Shown: piece after piece, positions 1 to 44,964 of the stretch
How the letters are laid out: each line of letters starts with the position of its first letter
Numbering within the stretch: the first letter of the stretch is position 1
NCBI RefSeq assembly: GCF_011397635.1
Contig: NC_064770.1
Coordinates: forward strand, 34,434,598 to 34,498,597
DNA: 64,000 nucleotides
Direction of reading: 5' to 3'
Origin: Epinephelus fuscoguttatus
Lineage: Eukaryota > Chordata > Actinopteri > Perciformes > Serranidae
Program-made: the position numbers and the translations under genes
The notes under the pieces: model-generated
The model's database searches: none
The model's input: only the letters and a program-made list of their open reading frames with translations
What the model was told of the DNA's origin: nothing

Positions 1-795
1 AACCATTTTCAACACATCCTTTACTAACTTTTGCGGTGTTTGATCTTGCAGGGATGTAGCCATTTTTCTGCCATGGTTCGCGTCCTGTAGCCGATATTTT
101 TGTGGGCGTGTTACACCAAAACCTGTTTCCCCCCAGCAATATTTTTGCAAGCGCACCTTTGCTGTGGCACCGCCAAGAACGATTGTGATTGGTTGAAAGA
201 AATACAAGCAGCCAGGGCGGTTTTTTCTCCAATCTTAAAGTGAGAGTCAGCCCAGCCAGACTTTTTGGCGAGACTATTCGGAGGGCAACAAGATGGACCT
301 CCATTTCTCACGCTCCTGCGATAGAAAGCTGCGTCCTTAGCTTAGCTACATAGTTACTGACACCTACATTGTAACCACAGCAACCCATGTGGATAGGTTG
401 GTGATGTCTGTGCACACTAATTCGATCCGATCAAACTGTCTTAAGGATCGGATTTGAGATTGCTTCCAGTCTGAATGTAGACTTGGTGACCCAAATCACA
501 GCCCTTTAGATCAGTGTTCCTCTGTTGAACAGTTTATTTATAAGCACAATCAGTGCTGCTTTTGTGCTCCTCTCAGGAGAAATAAACGGTTGTTGTGACT
601 GGTGTATGAATCAGGAGGAGTGTGGATGTGTCTGAAAGAATGTAAACTTTCACAGGAGCTTCCCACCCCATCCACACTGCTTCCATAGCTCCACATTTGC
701 ACAAATGTCCGATTTATCTGCGTGTTTGAGAGAGATGGCATCATTGTCTGGCTATGTGCCCTTCACAGGAGACAAATGTTGACTGCGGCACCCAC
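1..795. other. smurf1 intron (continues left)
   Basis: Non-coding sequence downstream of smurf1 exon 10. I see no HECT-domain exon on the minus strand and no recognisable repeat. The next coding exon must lie left of position 1. Confidence 0.6.
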
Positions 796-18556
<17,761 letters not shown>

Positions 18557-18860
18557 CACTCCGGGAAAAACGATCACACAAACTTCCCGTTGGAGTCTCC
18601 CAAAAACACCGTTTCGCCACTTAACGGGAACCCGAATAACTTCAGTTTAAAAACATGCGGTTTGTTTGTGTTTTCTTCACCGGTAAAAATGTATTATTTC
18701 ATCGCAAAGTCCTGTGATCTTTCGAAATCCAACAACACGGGAGAGCATTTTCGGGCAGGCTCAAAGCACGTAATGACGTCATCTCCTTAACGGTATAACG
18801 TTACGGGCGCGCGTCCGGGAAGCGTGGGCGTGCCCGTGAGGATATTCCTGGAAACTCCAG
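18557..18860 (-). promoter_or_regulatory. smurf1: smurf1 5'UTR and GC-rich promoter
   Basis: Sequence upstream of the smurf1 ATG lacks a TATA box and is CpG-rich, including gggcgcgcgtccgggaagcg near 18,805. This fits a housekeeping-type promoter. The exact transcription start cannot be placed from sequence alone. Confidence 0.6.
18774..18781. promoter_or_regulatory. Perfect CRE palindrome (TGACGTCA)
   Basis: A full 8-bp cAMP-response element 218 bp upstream of the smurf1 start codon, within the CpG-rich promoter. CREB/ATF binding is an inference. Confidence 0.6.
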
Positions 18861-18934
18861 ACCTTTGGTTTTGCTTTTTATTTTAGGTGCTGCCTTCACG
18901 ATTAAGTACGAAAAGTCCCCTAATTATTTTATGG

Positions 18935-19450
18935 GTTTAAAAAAAAAACAACTTTATTTAACCCAGAAGTCCCACTGAGATTGAAAATCTCTTTTACAAG
19001 AGAGACCTGGCCGAGGTAGCAGCCAATCAAAACACATTTAAAAATGCAACAAATACAACATATAATACAAAAATCCACAATAAAACAACATCTATCCAAA
19101 CATAGTGGCCTCTCAAGAGAAAAGGGCACATGTCTCTGTCACCACATTCTTTATGATGCCCTTAAATTCATCAGTAGATACAAGTGTTTCTACTTTTAGA
19201 TCTTTTTGGAGACTGTTCCATGTCCATGGTGCAGAGTAGGAAAATGCAGTTTTCCCCAGATCTGTTCAAACCCAGGGTACACTGAAAAGCAACCACCTGG
19301 GGGAGCGTAGCTGTCACACAGAAGGGTGCAGAGGTAGGCCAGAAGTTTGCCCAAAATTGCATAGATAAAAATACACCACTGCTGTTTTCTGCGAATGGTC
19401 AGTGATGTCCAACCTACCAAATCATAAAGAAGGCAGTGATGACTTTGCAT
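18935..19450 (-). repeat. LINE-like remnant, 3' end
   Basis: On the minus strand it ends in aaataaagttg followed by T-rich sequence, like a retrotransposon tail. Upstream are broken reading-frame fragments. It lies between smurf1 and myh16. Family not assigned. Confidence 0.45.
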
Positions 19451-19859
19451 TTGTAAAAAAAAACATAGATATGCATGGTACACTGAATTTGCCAAAGTTA
19501 TAATGTCTGGGTTTTTTTTAAGGTTTACAAATACAGACAATTAGATTCATTTTATTAGGAAATGCAGTAGGATAATAAAGATGTAAGATGGGAAATCAAT
19601 TATTACAATTAAATGCATTTTGTTTCTATTCTTTATTCTTTATGTGGATCCCCATTAGCTTCCCCAAAGTGGTCACAAAGTGGTTTGACTTTATGATCTA
19701 TGGATACATTGCTGCTTGTTTTGTTTTTTACCTGTGTCTTGTAAGGTTCTTGAGTGCTCTGAAAGGTGCCTGTAAAGAAAATGCATTATTACAATTATTA
19801 AAAATCTGAATCTGCAGCTGTATTTTATGCAACTATCGCTATGAAATAAATGTAGAGGT

Positions 19860-20000
19860 CTAAAAAGTGCAAAATTAGTTTTTGAGATGTAGTGGAAAAG
19901 AAGTTGCATAAAATAATATCACTCAAGTGAAAGTACCTCAAAATTGTTCTTAAGTACAGTACTTGAGTATATGGTCTTATTTACATTCTACCACTGCAAA
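19860..20000. repeat. Dispersed repeat end (AAGTAC-rich)
   Basis: Contains aagtacctcaaaattgttct followed by aagtacagtacttgagta. The same type of sequence recurs at 60,110-60,240 and 61,370-61,440, so it is a dispersed repeat. Confidence 0.45.
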
Positions 20001-20059
20001 CAACGTCATTAGGGTTTCATCCTTTGGGTGCCATGAACATATCTGTACCAGACTTCAAG

Positions 20060-20470
20060 GCAACATGTACTGACTAGGAAGAGACACGAAGAGAACACAA
20101 AGAAATGCAAAACAACCAAAAAGATACACAAAATGACTGCAGACAGAAAGAAAATGAATAAAAAAAGAAACAAAATTATGACAGAGAGGGAAAAAATAAC
20201 AACAAAAAGAGACAATTACAGCTAAAAAGAGACATAAAATGAATACAAAAGACACTAAATTACCTCAAAAAGTCACAAAATGATGACAAGGAGGCAAAAA
20301 ATAACAACAAAAAGCGGCAAAACAACCAAAAAGAGACAGAAAATTATCAAGAAAGACACTAAAAGACCTCAAAGGGCCACACAATTATCATAAAGACAAA
20401 ATCACTTCAGAATGACAACTAGGAGACACAAAATAACTACATAAGGGGCAAAACAACCAGGTCGTCCCCA
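20060..20470. repeat. Degenerate A-rich minisatellite, block 1
   Basis: Tandem imperfect units built on agacacaaaatgac, caaaaagaga and aaaacaaccaaaa. The period is roughly 30-36 bp, with a longer higher-order period. Non-coding. Confidence 0.8.
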
Positions 20471-20896
20471 CAGACAGTTACATCTTAGATGTTGGAGCTT
20501 CCAAAAAGCAACAAGATAGAAGACTTTAAATAACAGTTTTTATTTTAAACTGCCTTTATGCACAAAAATATTAATGATGATAATGCAGATGAGACTATCG
20601 CCCAAGAATCAAGTTAAAATAATGCATTACTTTATCTCAAATGATATGATACGTTTTAAGAATGTTTGTCAGGATTTTTAAGTGTGGTACAGTCTGATAA
20701 AGTCTGAGGGCGAGCTGGGTGGGCAGGGATAATGGCTGGAGGGATTTGGCTCTTTAGCAGCACAGGGGTTAGCTGCATGGCTGCAGTATTAGCTGGTGGA
20801 ACAATGGACCCTCTCACCAGCCTGTTTACAGGACACAGTAAATCCACATAAGCAGTGAAACGGCTTGCAGGACACCACACACTTCCAGAGGGGAGG

Positions 20897-20898
<2 letters not shown>

Positions 20899-20929
<31 letters not shown>
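20899..20929. repeat. (CA)15 microsatellite
   Basis: 31-bp pure CA run between smurf1 and myh16. A shorter CA run lies at about 21,084-21,105. Confidence 0.95.
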
Positions 20930-20932
<3 letters not shown>

Positions 20933-21303
20933 AGGCACAGGTGGAAGTAATTTTTTGTTTCAGTCTCTTTTTCCCACCTTTTATCCACAACTGTGCATCT
21001 GTCTGAATCCCACTTGTGGCTCTATGTATCACGTATGTGTCAACACGCCACAGGTGGTACAGTAGTATCGCCAGAAACACACACTCCCACACACACACAC
21101 ACACAAATCATTTTATCCCTCAGAAACGGTCATGTACAGCTGTTAGTATGATTATGTGATTATGTGTGTGTCCGTGTGAGACTGTACAGTGTGTGTATGA
21201 GTTATTCAAAGGGCCGTTGGGACCCTTGAGACCAACTGAGTGTGTTCATAACTACTTAAATAATTCCAGTCATAGAGACAAACTTAGTTATACCCCTGGG
21301 ACA

Positions 21304-21304
<1 letters not shown>

Positions 21305-21357
<53 letters not shown>
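21305..21357. repeat. (AC)26 microsatellite
   Basis: 53-bp uninterrupted AC run in the smurf1-myh16 intergenic region. Confidence 0.97.
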
Positions 21358-21359
<2 letters not shown>

Positions 21360-21989
21360 GATAATGAGGATGAAGTCATTTAATGCGCAGAACAGTTGGA
21401 AAATCCCAGCGGGAGGCCAAATGTGTGTTTGTTCTTGCAAAATGATTTACACAGAAAAAGAAAAGATAAAAAAAAGGTAAAAAGACAAACGACATCAGGC
21501 TATAAAAGAAAGGAAGATAAAGCTGGACAGTGATTTTATGAAAGGTGGAACAATTTTGCTCCTGAGAATCTGTGTAATGCCAGAAAATCTACAACTAAAA
21601 CTGTCAGAGATCATTTTAAACTACAATATTGTTGCATAATATGGACTTTTTAATAGAGTCTTGGACTAAGTCAAACCATTAACTCTTCTTAGCCTTACTC
21701 TGTGTGTGTGATTAGCATCAGTCTAGATCGCCCTTTAGGAAGCAAGGGGAACAGCTGCTTCAGTTCTGAAAAATGAAACTGAGATTGTGGCGACATTTTG
21801 GATACGACCAAGACAGTGATGCTATAAATGGATAACGTTTCCCAGTAGACACAAGAGTTTTCTTTTGTGAATTACTTGGCAAAACTCTTTCATATTTGGC
21901 CGAGAATCAAACTGTGCCTCACATGGTCAGATTACTTCAAGGGCCTACTGCCCCCCTGATCTTCATCTACAAAATGTCAATCAAATTAA

Positions 21990-22870
21990 CATGTACTGAC
22001 CACGAATAGACACAAAATGACTGCAGAGAAAAAGAAAATGATCAAAAATTATACAAATTAACCTAAAAGAGACACAAAATGACACCAAAAAGGGGCAAAC
22101 ACAACTAAATGGAGACACAAAATGACTAGAAAAGACACAAAATTATCTCAGAGACTCACAAGATGATGTAAAGGAGACACGAAATTACTACAAATGGGGT
22201 AAAGCAACCAAAAAGAGACACAATATGTCTACAAAAGACACAAAATCACCTCAAAAAGGCTCAAAATGATGACAAGGAGACTGAAAACAACTACAAACAG
22301 ATTAAAACAACCAGACAGAAACACAAAATGACAAATGAGAAAATGACAAAATGACAAAATTTCCCAGAAGAAACAAAAAAATTACCTCATGGAGATACAA
22401 AATGGCAATAAGAAGGCACAAAACAACCAAAAAGGACACAAAATGATCTCAGAGACACTAAATAACCATAAGAAGTGGCAAAACAACCAAAAAGACGTAC
22501 AATATGACTACAAAAGACTCAAGATTACTCTAAACAAAACACAAAATTACCTCTTAGAGACACAAAATGACCGTAAGGACCACAAAGTAACAACAAAAAT
22601 TGGCAAAACAACCAAAAACAGAAACAAAATGACTACAAGTGGACACAAAATGGCTAAGAAAGACAGTAAAAAAAACGAAAGTGACACAAAATAATCATAA
22701 GGATGGACAAAACGATAGCACAAAATGACTATAAAAGACACAACATTACCCTGAAGAAACTAAAAATGAACTAATAGAGGCACAAAATGACAACAAGGAG
22801 GCACAAATCAACCAAAAAGATGCACAAAAGACTACAAAAGACATAAAACTACCCAAAAAAAGACAGAGGA
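21990..22870. repeat. Degenerate A-rich minisatellite, block 2
   Basis: The same motifs as block 1 (agacacaaaatgac, aacaaccaaaaagaga, ttacctcaaa) are repeated for about 880 bp. A Lys/Asn-rich open frame at 22,389-22,694 results from the repeat and is not treated as a gene. Confidence 0.85.
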
Positions 22871-23419
22871 GGAGAGAGGGGGTGGCGCCTTTAACATGTC
22901 TGTGCCCAGGGGCCCATTGTTTCATAACTGCCCCATTGTGCCTCAGAAATCTGTCATTGTCCCTATCTACAAGGGACTGTTTTAATATCACATACGACAC
23001 ACACACGTACTCTGCCATATACAGATAAAACAGTGCATCTTGCTGGACAGTCTGATGCGCAGCAGAGTGAACAGTGCTGTAAAAAAAAATATGAGAAAAA
23101 TGTCCCTCTGTTTCTGTGTGTTCATGGTTTTAATTTAAGATGCCTGACTCATCCCAATCCCCACTGTCCAGGGCCGAGGCACGGTGGGATGAAAATCGAG
23201 GTGTGGTAGGGCGGAGATGTGGAGAAGATGGTCTGAGTGATGAGGCGAGGAAAGGAGATGGGTTCAGCCTGAGTGATGGCTTTCCAGGGAAACTCTAAAT
23301 GGACGGAGGCAGATTGAAGAATTCCCAGATCCCGCGCTGCCAGGCAGATAGGAGGGATGAGACCTCAGGGTGATGGCTGGTTTTAGAGTAGTGACCATAT
23401 CAGGACGGAGAAGGTCTGA

Positions 23420-23426
23420 TATAAAA
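23420..23426 (+). promoter_or_regulatory. myh16: TATA box of myh16
   Basis: TATAAAA stands about 65 bp upstream of a predicted non-coding exon donor (gtgagt at 23488). A CArG-like ccatatcagg lies 25-30 bp upstream of it. Together they suggest a muscle-type promoter with initiation near 23,450. Confidence 0.6.
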
Positions 23427-23449
23427 CAGCATGGCCTCAGCTCACACTC

Positions 23450-23487
23450 CCATATTCCTCCTGAGCGCACCTCCGCCGCCTGTATTG
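23450..23487 (+). other. myh16: myh16 non-coding exon 1 (5'UTR)
   Basis: Predicted from the TATA spacing and a consensus donor gtgagt at 23488. The acceptor cag at 23586-23588 follows a (TTC)n tract. The start is approximate. Sarcomeric myosin genes usually have non-coding leader exons. Confidence 0.5.
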
Positions 23488-23530
23488 GTGAGTGTGTCAG
23501 ATATTTGGTCCTAATGGTCAGTGTTCCTCT

Positions 23531-23566
23531 TCTCCTTCTCCTTCTTCTTCTTCTTCTTCTTCTATT
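23531..23566. repeat. (TTC)n tract
   Basis: TTC/CTC repeat in the 5'UTR intron of myh16, upstream of the leader-exon acceptor. Confidence 0.85.
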
Positions 23567-23588
23567 AACACATTCTGTTTTCTCTCAG

Positions 23589-23647
23589 CCTGTAGGTGAG
23601 TGAGCTTGTCAGTTGGTCGGTGTGCGTCGGTGGCAGCAGCAGCAGCC
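23589..23647 (+). other. myh16: myh16 5'UTR, second leader segment
   Basis: Untranslated sequence from the acceptor at 23588 to the ATG at 23648, ending in a CAGCAGCAGCAGCC tract. There is no in-frame upstream ATG. Confidence 0.55.
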
Positions 23648-41154
<17,507 letters not shown>

Positions 41155-41187
41155 AAAGGAAAAGAGACGCACACACACCGCTAGCAG

Positions 41188-41269
41188 GTAAGGAAGATCA
41201 CTTATGTGAGTGTATCATCTCTGATACACACAGTATTATTCAGCATGTCTTGTCTTTGTGCTCCCACAG
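41188..41269 (+). other. myh16: myh16 3'UTR intron
   Basis: A gtaagg donor after gctagcag (33 nt past the stop) and a ctcccacag acceptor enclose an 82-bp intron. The stop-to-junction distance is under 50-55 nt, so it should not trigger nonsense-mediated decay. Confidence 0.65.
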
Positions 41270-41776
41270 AGTGACACACACCCATCCAGCCCTCCAGAGG
41301 ACGCTTCACTGAGGAAGTACGAGCTCAGGCTCCCCGAGGAAAGTCTTAAAACGGCCCAGAGCTTCTTAGAAAGTCTTAAATAATTAAAACAGTCTTTAAC
41401 ATCACCAATAGTCTTAATCAATGTAGTGTTAGGATTGCTCACTTAACCTGTAGTCGGTTTTAGCTCGCACGCTATGTTTTACTGCCTTGACTGTACTGTG
41501 TGTGTCCGCAGGCTTTGAATGTTCACCTGAACGTGTTTCACTGTCAGGTACAGAGCGCTGGTCGTGTCCGACCTTTGCTCTCATGGTTCTGTAAAGTGCC
41601 ATATTGTTTATTAGTATATGTGTCTGTACCTTGCATGATCTCAGTCAGTGTGTGTCCTCTGGGGAGGGAGGGGTAGGTGAAGCTGTGCTCTCACGTCAAC
41701 GATAGAGAGCCCACCTACGTGTGTCGCTCTGCATGTGTGTTAAAAGTGTGTGTGTAGTTACTGGCTGCAAAGTCTT

Positions 41777-41782
41777 AATAAA
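41777..41782 (+). terminator. myh16: myh16 poly(A) signal AATAAA
   Basis: AATAAA about 620 bp after the stop, followed by GT-rich agtgtgtggcg. Cleavage is expected near 41,800. Confidence 0.75.
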
Positions 41783-41912
41783 CTACAAGCAAATGAGCAG
41801 AAAGTGTGTGGCGTATTCATCAGGCACACATCCTGCAACAATACAGGAAGTGTTTTTGACTCTTCGGTCTTGACCTGTGTACAGATGTGAAGTCAGTGTT
41901 CATGTGTTGTTA

Positions 41913-42040
41913 AAGGATCAGTGTTTAGGATTTAGTGGCATCTAGTGGTGAGGTTGCAGACTAGAGCAAAACTGAACACTCCTCCGCTCACCTCTCCCTT
42001 TTCAAGCATGTAGTAGAAACTACGGTGGCCTTCAGGTAAC
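41913..42040. repeat. Fragment of a dispersed 'ggatttagtggcatctag' repeat
   Basis: Contains taggatttagtggcatctag and tggtgaggttgcag. Related copies lie at 62,735-63,225 and 63,855-64,000. Confidence 0.6.
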
Positions 42041-42187
42041 ACAAGCATGCATGCATGAATACATGAATTACTGCATCACAAAGTAGTAATTTTAGTGTTT
42101 GTTTTACTTTCAAACAAGTAAAAAATTAAGTCTATATTTGTTCCAATATATGTTATTTTGAAGAAGTTACTTAACTGTTCATACTTT

Positions 42188-42333
42188 AGTGGTATAAAAA
42201 GTGATTTAATGTTACTCAATATAACATAATATGCATTTAAGCATTTTCTAAGAGCCAGTGGTATGAATACACATGACAAAAAATGTTTTTTCATGCTTGT
42301 ATTGAATTCCACTGAATCACTTTTTATACCACT
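42188..42333. repeat. Palindromic element with 19-bp perfect arms
   Basis: agtggtataaaaagtgatt (42,188-42,206) is the exact reverse complement of 42,315-42,333. The 108-bp interior is AT-rich. It may be a tiny MITE or a hairpin. Confidence 0.75.
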
Positions 42334-42519
42334 GATGCATAGTGTCCACTGCAGTGAACAGATACATACCCTTAGGTGAAAATGTCCTCTGGAGTGGACA
42401 GAAAAGCAGCGCTGAGACAGTATTGGACTTAAATGTACAGTAGCTCTGTGTCACTCTAGATGTGTAAATAGGCAGCTGTGGAGTCATAGGGGTGCCATAA
42501 AAAAAGAATAATTCTGTAA

Positions 42520-43140
42520 AAGATTAAGAAAATAACATAAAAATGAAAAAATAAAATATAAATGGAAAAAATATATAAATATAAATGAAAAAATAAAATA
42601 TAAATTGATCAAATATAAATGGAAAAAATAGATAAATATAAATGAAAAAAATAAAATAAAAATGTAAAAATGAGAAATATAAAAGATAAATTTAAAAAAA
42701 TGTTTTTTTTTTAGTTGTTTGCCATTTGATGGTTTACTATATATGCTGCCTAGACTGACTATTTTATATATTATTTATCTTTTATTTTATTTATTATTTT
42801 TATGTAATAAAATAATATATTTAATATTTGTTATATTTTTATTTAATTTCTTTTATAATTGAAAACAAAAATAATAAAATGATAATAAAAAATTGCTTAA
42901 AAATGTAGAAATAGTAAGAGCAAAGGGATACATATGTAAGTATAAAGAAATGTGGAAATATAAAGAGAAATATTTGTGGAAAAATGAAGACAAAAAAATA
43001 TAAATTATAAGTATAAATCAGAGTAGGCAGCATTATTTATTTTCACATTTTTTTCTGTAAATATTTATATTTTACAGCATCTAAATTTGTTTTAAAATGT
43101 TTTTTATTTTTTCAGTTATTTTGATCTCTTTATATTTCCA
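42520..43140. repeat. AT-rich low-complexity region
   Basis: Repeated aaatataaatgaaaaaataaa-like units, followed by T-rich sequence. Open frames here are composition artefacts. Confidence 0.8.
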
Positions 43141-44012
43141 CACTTAATTTATTCTTTTACAGATTTATTCTCCACAGTTTGCTAACAACAACTTTAATGG
43201 TTAATATGTTAGTGTTGTGTTCACAGCTTGTTACGCTGCCCTCAGGTGGCTAAAATTAATTAATGCAGGTTAAAAAGTGTTCACCTATTCCATGAAATTA
43301 CTGCAAAATAAAATCAGATGAAGCAAAAGTATGTTTTGTAGTTATAGTAGCTGTGATGCCCACTAATACAACTTTAATTGTTCTCTCTTAATGAGTGTAA
43401 ATTAGCACGTCACCATCACAAGGACAAAAGGCACCTATCTCATACATCAACATGGAATTTATTTTCATTTTAGTTTCAGATGAACGTTTCACATTTTATA
43501 CAAAATCATTAGAAAATGCTCGACAATCCCGTGGCTAATCCTCGTTTAGCGGCCTCACACACCAAAGGATTAATGTGGGATTCATGCAGCATCCTGGACC
43601 AGTCGATGAGGCTGAGCTCCAGATCAATCAAATTATAATCCACAGTTCACTCGACTGTCCCAGAGAGTGTCAAATCTTCAAGCCACGGTCATAACCTGAC
43701 AATATGATATCTAGTAATGTACAGAGTAGAGATACAGTAGGGTGAAGAGCTCCTGCCTTTCTCAACTGATCTGCTGACTGACTTCAAACTGATCCTCAGC
43801 GCCCACATGTCTTCAATGTATGGACAAAGTACCACATCAACAACACCATGCATGTTTTCTTACGCATGACACATCGTTGGTTATGATTGGTTATGTAGAT
43901 TTAAAAAAAGATCATTAATATCAGTTTAAAACCAACCAATGACTGCAGGCCTGAGGAGGGGGGAGAGGGCGGGAGGGTCCACTGAGCCTCTGTGTGGATG
44001 AGGTAAAAGTGA

Positions 44013-44024
44013 GGGGGGGGGGGG
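44013..44024. repeat. G12 homopolymer
   Basis: Twelve consecutive G residues downstream of wipi2, 50 bp from the long CA repeat. Confidence 0.9.
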
Positions 44025-44071
44025 ACAAGTGGAGGCTAATCACTCAGTGTTTTTGCTAATGTACATGCCCA

Positions 44072-44076
<5 letters not shown>

Positions 44077-44145
<69 letters not shown>
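44077..44145. repeat. (CA)34 microsatellite
   Basis: A 69-bp CA run, the longest simple dinucleotide array in the window, between the ends of myh16 and wipi2. Confidence 0.97.
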
Positions 44146-44147
<2 letters not shown>

Positions 44148-44348
44148 GGCCTCACGACAAGCGCACAAACACACACTCCTCAACGCAAACACCTCTGCCT
44201 CATGCCAAAGGCTTCTAAATCATTCTTTGGAGGGTCAACTGGAGCCAGATGAGTGCTAACACACTCCCAGCAGGACAGTGTGTGACTATGTGAGTCAGAA
44301 AAGACAGTACACACACTCTCGATTAAGATCCGACAACTGAAAATAGAT

Positions 44349-44354
44349 TTTATT
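44349..44354 (-). terminator. wipi2: wipi2 candidate poly(A) signal
   Basis: TTTATT on the plus strand is AATAAA on the minus strand, about 500 bp after the wipi2 stop. It would give a 3'UTR that includes the GGAA-rich tract at 44,620-44,672. Confidence 0.5.
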
Positions 44355-44619
44355 GAGCCAATGCAAAGAGATCCTCCCTCTCAGACACAAGAAACCGTGA
44401 CACTGGGGCAGAGAGGCACTTACACAATCACTTTCAGTTTACACAGTGCTTACTTATGTGTGTCTTCAGCCCAGACACAGCTACATTTTTTTTTTCCTCA
44501 AACGTCCAACACACACACACTCACAGATATTCACATCGGAGCATGTTTTTAGCAGTTGGCACATGTACATGCAAAGCGTCAGTTTGGCCTGCGCAGGCAA
44601 ACTGAGGGAAGAGAGAGGA

Positions 44620-44672
44620 AGGAGGGAGGGAAGGAAGGAAGGAAGGAAGGAGGGAGGGAGGGAGGAAGGAAA
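44620..44672. repeat. (GGAA/GGAG)n tract
   Basis: Purine-rich ggaaggaaggaagg and gggagggaggg units within the predicted wipi2 3'UTR. Confidence 0.85.
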
Positions 44673-44851
44673 GGTCGACATGTATGTGAACAGACAAACG
44701 CACAGACAGACTGACAGACAGGCCCATGAACACTCTGAGCGTTTAAAAACGCCCCTGTCTTTGATCCTGCCCGTGCCCCCCTTGTGTCACATGTTCATAG
44801 CAGCACCAGAGGAGCCCTCTGATTGGTGGGTACAGCCGTCCGTTAGGTCAG

Positions 44852-44964
44852 TCAGTCAGTTTCTAGGATGAGTGGTGGCTGCTCGTTCTCCTCCTCTAAA
44901 CGCAAGTCGTTGAGGTCGTCCTCTAGCCCTGCTCCGCCCACGGCGCCCTGCTCTTCACAGTAAC
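44852..44964 (-). CDS. wipi2: wipi2 coding exon 12 (stop)
   Basis: Residues 389-425 and [23 protein letters not shown] to [11 protein letters not shown], the acidic WIPI2 C-terminus. Confidence 0.95.

Noticed and set aside
20009-20255. Hydrophobic Phe/Leu/Ser-rich frames on the minus strand
   Set aside because: T-rich complement of the minisatellite gives apparent membrane segments.
20899-21357. CRISPR-like regular repeats
   Set aside because: Simple CA microsatellites in eukaryotic DNA without spacers.
22389-22694. Lys/Asn-rich open frame
   Set aside because: Product of the A-rich minisatellite; repeats in all frames.
44446-44871. 141-codon plus-strand frame
   Set aside because: Spans the predicted wipi2 3'UTR with GGAA repeats; low complexity and no similarity.
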